From NCBI RefSeq assembly GCF_036588685.1, contig NC_086378.1:80989127-81053126 (forward strand): a DNA stretch of 64,000 nucleotides, read 5' to 3'. Position 1 is the stretch's first letter; every line of letters begins with the position of its first letter. The translations under genes were made by a program, and so were the position numbers. Below the pieces are notes generated by a model. The model searched no databases. It saw only the letters and a program-made list of their open reading frames with translations, and was not told the DNA's origin. The stretch is from Mytilus trossulus (lineage: Eukaryota; Mollusca; Bivalvia; Mytilida; Mytilidae). This document shows positions 60,001-64,000 of the stretch, one piece after another.

Positions 60001-61091
60001 ACTGACTGCCTGAGAAGGGGACCGCTTCGGTCATGCTTCAGCTATTCCCTATATAATCAACCAAGTTTTCCCCAGAAAAGGAGGTGCACTATGCCATCGA
60101 CACATTTTAGTCAATTCTCTTGAAAATCTTCTTTATCAAAGCAACTGTGTATTTGCTATTATCCTGTTTTTTTTTATTGCTGCTATAAACACACCAGTAT
60201 AAGGTTCTTAACAATGATCTTGAAATTAAAACACCAAGATAAACGAAATATTACAGAAACGATTTGTTTCATTTGATAATCAGTTTATTATCATAAAAAT
60301 ATAAGAAAAAATAGCAAGTGGAAAGTAAAATCAATAAATTACTGAACTCCGAGGAAAATTCTAAATGAAAAGTCCCTAATTAAATGGCAAAATAAAAAGG
60401 TCAAACACATCCAACGAATGGATAAACTATAAAAAAAATTATTACAAATGACTCAGTTACAGATGCAATGTGTTTAAAGCAAGTAAATTCCGAAAATAAG
60501 ATAAATTGGATCAAAGGGCAAAAGAGTATTCATATCTTACCTTTAGTTGCATTCTGTGGGGTGGATACTACAAAGAAAGAAATTTTATAATTTTAAAGTC
60601 ACAAATATAATATGAATTCGAAACCGATAATTACCTTTTTAATACGTTTTTTTTTCTCCATGCAGTTTAAAAAATCACTTTTTAATAATTTAATTCTTTT
60701 CTTTTAAAAGCCGACAGTAAAGCAGGTTGTTGCTGCCAGCCATGCTGTAATTCTGATTATTTCTGAATCAACATAACCCTTTAATTTATTCATGTATAAT
60801 CCCTTTTGCTTTAATCATTAGAAAAATACGTACCTTCACAAGTCTTAGAAGACAAAGATGCTTGTAGTGTGTTCAATACATCAAAGTTTTCAGCATTGTA
60901 GACAAACTGGCTTTTTGGTTTGCTGGCAATACCTTCCAGTTCTCCTTGGTTAATACCATGACCGACACCAATGGCAATAACTTCCATACCACTTGCACGT
61001 GCTTTCTGTGCCTCTGCCAAAGTACTAGCTCTGTTTGCTGAGTTACCATCAGTAATAACGACGGCAATCTTAGGAACGCCAGCTCTGTGAC
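26257..61091 (-). CDS. Giant modular extracellular protein: VWA-VWA-ShK(6)-VWC(9) mosaic, 5'-incomplete, 32 exons resolved
   Basis: Exons, 5' to 3' on minus: 61091-60834, 60567-60541, 59638-59075, 58763-58728, 57351-57214, 54908-54771, 54392-54363, 53798-53681, 53148-53009, 52678-52564, 52012-51873, 50850-50716, 50331-50196, 47483-47251, 46821-46707, 45906-45653, 41773-41659, 40605-40457, 38905-38791, 38181-37964, 37444-37330, 36578-36361, 35708-35571, 34811-34728, 33103-33002, 30953-30840, 30298-30188, 29238-29179, 28441-28324, 27653-27520, 27080-26951, 26383-26257. All introns are GT-AG, and phases join into 4,625 nt (about 1,540 residues) with one final stop. Two VWA, six ShK and nine ten-cysteine VWC modules, joined by Gly/Thr/Pro linkers, point to a secreted matrix or adhesion protein. 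There is no chitin-binding, collagen or membrane segment in this part. Signal peptide, start and first half of VWA 1 are outside the window. A split into two genes is possible but no internal start signal was seen. Confidence 0.82.
27520..28441 (-). CDS. VWC module 8 (two exons)
   Basis: Exon 28324-28441 ([19 protein letters not shown] ... [13 protein letters not shown]) and exon 27520-27653 ([11 protein letters not shown] ... GECCAKPVC) with a [15 protein letters not shown] tail similar to the upstream linker exons. Confidence 0.92.
29179..30298 (-). CDS. Two further Gly/Thr-rich linker exons
   Basis: Exon 30188-30298 (111 nt) has three tandem [13 protein letters not shown] repeats. Exon 29179-29238 (60 nt) reads [20 protein letters not shown]. 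Both are phase 1-1. Thr density suggests possible O-glycosylation (inference). Confidence 0.82.
30840..30953 (-). CDS. Exon: ShK domain F
   Basis: 114 nt, the shortest ShK exon here because it lacks the N-terminal linker. ACMDVLPNC ... [16 protein letters not shown]; donor GTATGTG. Phase 1-1. Confidence 0.92.
31445..32698. mobile_element. 1.25-kb terminal-inverted-repeat element, copy 1
   Basis: Ends CATACCTGCCAACTTT and its inverse AAAGTTGGCAGGTATG; 6-bp flanking duplication AACAAT (31439-31444 and 32699-32704). It is homologous over its length, in opposite orientation, to 48216-49446. It carries expanded poly-C (31778-31804) and poly-G (32138-32158) tracts that are short in the other copy. 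Frames inside are not conserved proteins. Superfamily not assigned. Confidence 0.85.
33002..34811 (-). CDS. Two Gly/Thr-rich linker exons
   Basis: Exon 34728-34811 (84 nt: [17 protein letters not shown] then [11 protein letters not shown]) and exon 33002-33103 (102 nt: almost pure (Gly-Thr)n, ending [10 protein letters not shown]). Both are phase 1-1. The second is encoded by a hexanucleotide-like array (CCAGTA/CCAGTT on the plus strand), so its length may vary between alleles. Confidence 0.85.
33242..33401. repeat. 19-bp tandem repeat, 8 copies
   Basis: Unit TAACACAATGTATGTGAAG, nearly perfect. Because 19 is not a multiple of 3, it gives an artefactual repetitive open frame in all three phases on the minus strand. 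Confidence 0.95.
35571..35708 (-). CDS. Exon: ShK domain E
   Basis: 138 nt, phase 1-1. Linker [11 protein letters not shown], then six cysteines ending [16 protein letters not shown]. Confidence 0.92.
36361..37444 (-). CDS. VWC module 7 plus fused ShK domain D
   Basis: Exon 37330-37444 encodes VWC subdomain 1 ([19 protein letters not shown] ... [13 protein letters not shown]). Exon 36361-36578 (218 nt) encodes subdomain 2 ([11 protein letters not shown] ... DKCCQKADC) and runs without an intron into a full ShK domain (CSDKIATC ... [13 protein letters not shown]). Elsewhere in the gene these modules sit in separate exons. Confidence 0.92.
37964..38905 (-). CDS. VWC module 6 (two exons) with Gly/Ser tail
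   Basis: Exon 38791-38905 ([19 protein letters not shown] ... [13 protein letters not shown]) and exon 37964-38181 ([11 protein letters not shown] ... [13 protein letters not shown]). The tail has [18 protein letters not shown]. The subdomain 2 opening CP is CG here. Confidence 0.9.
40457..41773 (-). CDS. VWC module 5 (two exons)
   Basis: Exon 41659-41773 ([19 protein letters not shown] ... [13 protein letters not shown]) and exon 40457-40605 ([11 protein letters not shown] ... [12 protein letters not shown]) with a [16 protein letters not shown] tail. A truncated copy of the first exon's 3' half lies just downstream (41565-41638). Confidence 0.92.
41058..41258. mobile_element. TA-flanked foldback MITE, copy 1
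   Basis: Left end CTATGGATTCATTATT and right end AATGAATCCACAG, flanked by TA. Same family as 47892-48099 and 54998-55204; partial relatives at about 24826-24890 and 35925-35998. About 200 bp, no coding capacity. Confidence 0.75.
41565..41638 (-). pseudogene. Truncated duplicate of a VWC exon 3' half, with donor site
   Basis: Positions 41565-41638 repeat 41639-41712 (74 bp, one or two mismatches), including the last part of the VWC module 5 first exon (ACATGTGTAGATGCTACACA) and the GTAAGG donor. It lacks an acceptor and upstream half, so it is not an independent exon. Confidence 0.85.
43514..44042. mobile_element. Terminal-inverted-repeat element, copy 1 (529 bp, with nested insertion)
   Basis: Ends GGTGTCAGACCACCAATTA and inverse TAATTGGTGGTCTGACACC; TTTA on each side. 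Contains a 59-bp insertion (43603-43661) absent from the copy at 44907-45376; otherwise nearly identical. Confidence 0.85.
43603..43661 (-). mobile_element. 59-bp nested insertion of the TCTCATTGGC interspersed family
   Basis: In minus sense it reads from TTGTTATTTGGATGGAGAG through TTGTCTCATTGGCACTCACA to CTTCCTATATCT, matching the 3' end of the family (compare 29845-29900). The empty site is preserved at the equivalent point of 44907-45376, with a short AAT duplication. Confidence 0.8.
44907..45376. mobile_element. Terminal-inverted-repeat element, copy 2 (470 bp)
   Basis: Same GGTGTCAGACCACCAATTA ends and TTTA flanks as 43514-44042, same orientation. Confidence 0.85.
45653..46821 (-). CDS. 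VWC module 4 (two exons) with Gly/Thr tail
   Basis: Exon 46707-46821 (115 nt; [19 protein letters not shown]) and exon 45653-45906 (254 nt; [11 protein letters not shown] ... [12 protein letters not shown]). The tail reads [14 protein letters not shown] then (GT)n, similar to the tail of module 6. Confidence 0.92.
47251..50331 (-). CDS. VWC module 3 (two exons) with Pro/Gln tail
   Basis: Exon 50196-50331 (136 nt; ICIYKG-like start [20 protein letters not shown]) and exon 47251-47483 (233 nt; [11 protein letters not shown] ... TDCCKKVEC). The second exon continues into a Pro/Gln/Thr tail ([19 protein letters not shown]), the only such linker here. The internal intron of 2.7 kb carries a 1.2-kb transposon copy and other repeats. 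Confidence 0.9.
47684..47850. mobile_element. Long-hairpin foldback element
   Basis: Near-perfect arms of about 60 bp: GGAGATAAC...TTTTAAGCTCCGACGGCATC on the left and GATGCCGTCGGAGCTTAAAA...GTTATCTCC on the right. The centre is GCGACGCGTTAGCGG. Confidence 0.85.
47892..48099. mobile_element. TA-flanked foldback MITE, copy 2
   Basis: CTGTGGATTCATTTATTTTC ... TAATGAATTCACAG with TA on both sides; the interior has TTTTCGTGGGTACCAATTTTC and inverse CCACGAAAATTGGTATAC. Confidence 0.82.
48216..49446. mobile_element. 1.23-kb terminal-inverted-repeat element, copy 2 (inverted)
   Basis: Same CATACCTGCCAACTTT ends as copy 1, reverse orientation; flanking duplication CAAACGT (48209-48215 and 49447-49453). 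It lies in the intron inside VWC module 3. Confidence 0.85.
50531..50707. repeat. 44-bp tandem repeat, 4 copies, next to the ShK C donor
   Basis: Unit ATTGATCAGATATCATTACT continuing ...ATGACATTACATAAC. The last copy ends within about 10 bases of the exon's splice donor (exon low end 50716). Confidence 0.92.
50716..50850 (-). CDS. Exon: ShK domain C
   Basis: 135 nt, phase 1-1; six cysteines ending [16 protein letters not shown]. Both flanking introns begin or end directly in tandem repeats (63-bp and 44-bp arrays). Confidence 0.92.
50851..51595. repeat. 63-bp tandem repeat, about 12 copies, starting at the ShK C acceptor
   Basis: Unit begins CCTAAAATAGATAGACATGT and continues TTGATTTCATTGCCAGATTA...; starts at 50851, 50913, 50976, 51039, 51102 and so on to 51543. 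The first unit is the authentic acceptor (CTATCTATTTTAG|G in minus sense), so every unit carries an acceptor-like copy. Confidence 0.95.
51873..52678 (-). CDS. VWC module 2 (two exons)
   Basis: Exon 52564-52678 ([20 protein letters not shown] ... [13 protein letters not shown], donor GTTAGA) and exon 51873-52012 ([11 protein letters not shown] ... GQCCKTPKC). A Gly/Ser tail follows ([13 protein letters not shown]). Confidence 0.9.
53009..53798 (-). CDS. VWC module 1 (two exons)
   Basis: Exon 53681-53798 gives subdomain 1 ([20 protein letters not shown] then [13 protein letters not shown]). Exon 53009-53148 gives subdomain 2 ([11 protein letters not shown] ... GKCCLEPVC). The internal intron is phase 2, the outer boundaries phase 1. 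Ten cysteines in all. Confidence 0.92.
54363..54392 (-). CDS. 30-nt linker micro-exon
   Basis: ATTTTTTCAG acceptor and T|GTAAGTTGT donor, phase 1-1, encoding (A)PAAKGITGF. Short, so it depends on splice-site quality and frame continuity. Confidence 0.65.
54771..54908 (-). CDS. Exon: ShK domain B
   Basis: 138 nt, the same size and phases as the previous exon. [16 protein letters not shown] closes the six-cysteine pattern. Preceded by a PTLPPP linker. Confidence 0.92.
54998..55204. mobile_element. TA-flanked foldback MITE, copy 3
   Basis: CTGCGGGTTCATTTTTATTC ... AAAACAGTCCACAG flanked by TA. Lies immediately upstream (minus sense) of the ShK domain B exon. Confidence 0.75.
57214..57351 (-). 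CDS. Exon: ShK domain A
   Basis: 138 nt, phase 1-1. Six cysteines: C-x6-C-x7-C-x12-C-x3-C-x2-C, with [16 protein letters not shown] containing the conserved aromatic residue. Confidence 0.92.
57905..58470. repeat. Three diverged direct repeats around a foldback element
   Basis: Copies at about 57905-58005, 58012-58092 and 58380-58470 share TCAGAA-GACGTGAGATTGCTG (first two) and AGC-AATCA-AATAACGTA..TAATG blocks. A hairpin element (58093-58275) lies between the second and third. Confidence 0.7.
58093..58275. mobile_element. Foldback element, about 183 bp
   Basis: Left arm ...ATTGAATGCTTCTTTTTGTAA and AAGCGTTGACCG; right arm CGGTCAACGCTTT ... TTACAAAAAGAAGCATTCAAT. The centre is palindromic (GAAGCGCGGAAGCGCTTC). 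Confidence 0.8.
58728..58763 (-). CDS. 36-nt linker micro-exon
   Basis: TTTTTATTTCAG acceptor, GTAAGTTTT donor, phase 1-1, encoding (N)[11 protein letters not shown], a Pro/Thr hinge between VWA 2 and the ShK pair. Confidence 0.75.
59075..59638 (-). CDS. Exon: complete VWA domain 2 with intact MIDAS
   Basis: One 564-nt exon, phase 1-1. Strand 1 reads [20 protein letters not shown] with canonical DxSxS; then GGTNTGTAL supplies the conserved Thr and [12 protein letters not shown] the conserved Asp. The domain is bracketed by DCGS at the start and ARTCQ at the end. All metal-site residues are present, so cation-dependent ligand binding is plausible. Confidence 0.93.
59960..60100 (+). repeat. 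Interspersed repeat containing GGCGGATCCAGGAATTTTCA
   Basis: CAGTGGCGGATCCAGGAATT followed by TTCATAAGTGGGGGCCCACT; a diverged relative at about 56240-56350 has AATTTTCATAAGTGGGAGCC. This motif is common in invertebrate repeats. Confidence 0.55.
60541..60567 (-). CDS. 27-nt linker micro-exon
   Basis: Flanked by TTCTTTGTAG and GTAAGATAT; phase 1-1, giving (V)STPQNATK with an N-glycosylation sequon. Called because both splice sites are good and it keeps the frame between the VWA exons. Confidence 0.65.
60834..61091 (-). CDS. Exon: C-terminal half of VWA domain 1
   Basis: Starts within the domain at (G)[19 protein letters not shown] and ends LSSKTCEG; acceptor TTTACAG|GTCACAG, donor GAAG|GTACGT. 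It matches the second half of the complete VWA exon at 59075-59638 ([14 protein letters not shown] ... ARTCQ). The intron before it interrupts VWA 1, unlike the single-exon VWA 2. I found no matching first half up to position 64000. Confidence 0.85.
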
Positions 61092-61355
61092 CTGTAAATC
61101 AATATATGTAATATTCAATAAATACATTGGAGATTAGCCTCTCTTTTGAGGAAAAGATGATCAAGAACATTTTAAACCTTCGTTTTTGATAATATACATG
61201 TGTTTCCCCTAAGCTCTCCAACTTCGTACTTTTTTTTTTTTTTTTTTTTTAACTCTCTTGACTTTTTTTATTCGAGCGTCACTGCATGATCAGTCTCACA
61301 TTTTTTCACATTGGTATCTATGATGAGTTTGTTCCCATCGAGAGTATGGTACCCT

Positions 61356-61490
61356 GGGTTGCGTTCAATATCGTAGCGGCTACGTAGTGCTACGTAGATT
61401 TTGACTATTGAACGTGTTGCTATAGACTAGTTGTAACATAGATCTATATTGAAAGCAGCTACGTCGCTGCTACGATATTGAACTCAACCC
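61356..61490. mobile_element. Foldback element, GGGTTGCGTTCAATATCGTA family, copy 1
   Basis: Terminal inverted repeats GGGTTGCGTTCAATATCGTA / TACGATATTGAACTCAACCC; the interior contains CTACGTAG palindromes. Orientation is opposite to copies 2 and 3. Confidence 0.85.
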
Positions 61491-61515
61491 GGTTTTGAAG
61501 ACTTCAAATTCAGCT

Positions 61516-61657
61516 GGGTTGCGTTCAATATCGTAGTGGCTACGTAGCGGTTACGTAGCGGCTATCAATATCTATGTAACAACTAGTCTATAGCAACACG
61601 TTCAATAGTCAAAATCTATGTAGCACTACGTAGCCGCTACGATATTGAACGCAACCC
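61516..61657. mobile_element. Foldback element, copy 2
   Basis: GGGTTGCGTTCAATATCGTA ... TACGATATTGAACGCAACCC; the internal sequence is the reverse complement of copy 1 (AACTAGTCTATAGCAACACG). Confidence 0.85.
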
Positions 61658-61658
61658 T

Positions 61659-61800
61659 GGGTTGAGTTCAATGTCGTAACAGCTAAGTAGCGGCTGTGTA
61701 GCTGCTATCAATATATATGTAACAACTTGTATTTAGCTACACGTTCAATAGTCAAAATCTACGTAGCACTACGTAGCCGCTTCGATATTGAACGCAACCC
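61659..61800. mobile_element. Foldback element, copy 3
   Basis: Starts one base after copy 2: GGGTTGAGTTCAATGTCGTA ... TCGATATTGAACGCAACCC. More diverged, same orientation as copy 2. Confidence 0.82.
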
Positions 61801-64000
61801 TGGTATACGGATGTAGTGATATTTATCGTACTCTTTGGCTCTCAGCATTTATAATTTGTGTAACATAAAAGGTCTAATGGTTTACAATCAGGTGTAATTC
61901 CTGAACAAACTATACTCAAAATATGATCTGTGACAGATGAATGCTTATATGAAAAGTGAATATTGAAAAGTTGATTTTGATTACAGCAGAAATTTCAAAA
62001 TACTTTTATCTACAACGCGCGTGAGTTGATTTAAAAATTAAAATAAATTGAACGTTTTTATTTAATATCTTTTATTATAGACTTTAATATCAGTAGCAGA
62101 GATTGTCAAGATTGAAGACTGTTTTCTGGCAATTCAATTTCAAATATAGTGGAAAGAAGGGATACAAACCCCTCATATCAAGCCAGACGACACAATCTTA
62201 AATTAAACATAATAATAGATATATGACGACTATGCCATTATAAATCAAGCATAAGTCCTGTATGTTACTAGTGCATACGATTTTAGCTAACGACCATACT
62301 ATTTGGCACATGCATGAGGCCTAAATATGTGATTTAAAGGAATGCGACAAAAATAACTAAGAGGCATCAAGAGTTCAACATACAGAACAAGTTGCTTTCT
62401 TTAAAAAAAGAAATGCAATCGTAAACCCAAATGCTTGTTTGGCATTATATATATATTAGATAATTGTTTAATAAAGATGTATTGTCTTATATTACGTTTG
62501 TTGTGCATAAGAATAAGAAACTGACATTGCCTGTTTACTTAATGTAATTCCGGCTTCACACATCAACGTATAGATCCGACGTACGTCGGACGTGGTAAAT
62601 AAAATCATGCACGCTACCAATGCGCTAGTAATTTTGATGCATTCAATCTGTCAACCATATCTGTATCGTGTGCACAACGAGCTTAAGCGTGTATTGGGTG
62701 TGCGTAAAGCGTACCTAAGCGTTTCTCCTAGTCTTTCTACATTCCCAACTGCAGGTATGTCTATATGTGAATGTTTGTCTATAAGTCTGTCACATTCGCC
62801 CGTCTGTGTACATGTTAACCAGTCCGTCTATGACCACTGGTTCGTCTACATGTTCACTAGCTTTGAAATAGCTAACGGTAAGTGCGATTATTTCAGTGAT
62901 TTGTGTCTATTGTTTTTATGTAAGTGATTATTGTACCGTCACCGTACCCATATTTTTAGGGACGCGAATTGCAACTGATATTTTACAGTTTTTTTCTTGC
63001 GATGTGTTGTCCTTAAGGTTTGGTTCATTAGGGAGGATTGGGTTTATGGTCACCACATTGTTTATGTGCCAATGTCCATTCTAAGGCCAGGAACATGTAG
63101 TACAGTGGTTGTTATTCATAATTCATGTCGGTCAAGTTTTTTTCGTAAATTATTTTGTTATCAATAAGGCTGTTTAGTTTTGTTTGATTTTTGTTTTTAA
63201 ATCTTAATGGTCCGGGCATTTAATAGCCGACTAAATAGTGTTTTATTTTTTATTTTTGGAGGCCGCTCGGTGGCCTTTAAAGACTTACTACCACGTCATT
63301 GTAACTCTGGTTGGTACTTGTATCATTAGTGCTGGATCATGGTCGATCCTATGCACCTTTGAGGCAGGCTGGATATTTTTGTAGATCTTGTACAGCTCAA
63401 ACTAAGGGGAGTAGTTCCTATACTTCTTTGTCTAGTCCCATGTTGCATGGTTGAAGAGGGTGTAATATCTTCTGTAAGTTTGATGAAGTTTCACCGGTAT
63501 CGGACTTCTTCTCCTGAATGAAAGCTTTAAGGCGACGAGTATTTTTGTATGCAATGTGCCCTTAACGTGTCTCAAACTTTAATATCTGTAGCGTTTTCAA
63601 CGCTCGTGTAGCGTGTATATTATGTACGTGCAGTTTACAGGTATACGCTTGGCAAACGCTTGAGCTGAATGAAATTTTTCATGTTCCATTAAAATTTTCT
63701 TGAAGTAAAAGCGTTCACCAAGCGTTTACCTTTGCATTTCGACGTACTTCAAACTTATGGAACGCGGGTTTAAACGCTTGCGTAGCGTTCCTCTGGTGAG
63801 CAACTGAGTTACGCATACGATGATACGGAATTTGTTAATTTTCTTTTTTGACTAATTGTTTTACATTGTCATTTCGGGGCCTTTTATAGCCGACTATGTG
63901 GTACGTGCTTTGCCTGTTGTTGGAGGCCGTACGGTGACCCATTATGATAGTTTGTATTTCTGTGTTATTTTGGTTTAATTTCTTGTAGAAAGTTGACTCA

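Larger units (their letters stand above)
61092..64000. other. Upstream intron or flank of the large gene; repeats only
   Basis: The missing first half of VWA 1 should be upstream (higher coordinates), but I see no strand-1 motif (DxSxS) or matching exon here. The region has the foldback trio, a poly-T stretch near 61231-61250, and copies of the interspersed family at about 63080-63330 and 63840-64000. It also has sequence rich in AAGCGT/ACGCTT words at about 62540-62720 and 63590-63800, possibly another element. The 111-codon frame at 62592-62927 shows no conserved feature. Confidence 0.5.

Noticed and set aside
26257-61091. Identification as a Pif/BMSP-type shell protein
   Set aside because: Those combine VWA with chitin-binding domains. 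None is visible here, and ShK plus VWC modules dominate instead.
62592-62927. 111-codon plus-strand frame
   Set aside because: Low-complexity sequence overlapping AAGCGT-rich repeats; no conserved motif, signal peptide or splice partners.

Overview
This is AT-rich, intron-rich animal DNA, most likely from a marine mussel (Mytilus-like bivalve). The inference rests on spliced genes with GT-AG introns, very dense short mobile elements, and many copies of an interspersed repeat ending in TCTCATTGGCAATCATACCACATCTTC, which I associate with Mytilus genomes. No bacterial operon, rRNA, tRNA or CRISPR locus was recognised.

Layout. (1) 781-1848, minus: a single-exon type II membrane protein resembling a GT-A-fold glycosyltransferase. 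(2) 1.9-10.9 kb: no supportable gene; repeats, including a TA-flanked 847-bp terminal-inverted-repeat element and a 40-bp minisatellite. (3) 11012-18521, plus: a five-exon gene for a 311-residue secreted protein (signal peptide, VWA domain with a degenerate metal site, two ShK domains). (4) 18.5-26.2 kb: gene-poor spacer between convergent genes. (5) 26257-61091, minus: the main feature, the 3' part of a very large modular gene. I resolved 32 coding exons with consistent splice phases, giving about 1,540 residues with no internal stop. The order is partial VWA, VWA, ShK, ShK, VWC x2, ShK, VWC x5, ShK, ShK, Gly/Thr linkers, ShK, Gly/Thr linkers, VWC x2, stop. That makes 2 VWA, 6 ShK and 9 VWC modules. 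The 5' end (signal peptide and first half of the first VWA) lies beyond the right edge. (6) 61.1-64 kb: upstream intron or flank filled with foldback elements.

The two cysteine-rich genes are tail to tail and share the VWA-ShK combination and all-phase-1 module boundaries, so they look like members of one locally expanded family. Both are predicted to be extracellular. A structural matrix role (shell, byssus or connective tissue) is plausible for the large one, but that is inference. The large gene's introns hold pairs of related mobile elements, minisatellites that abut splice sites, and a partial exon duplication, all consistent with module gain by exon duplication and shuffling.
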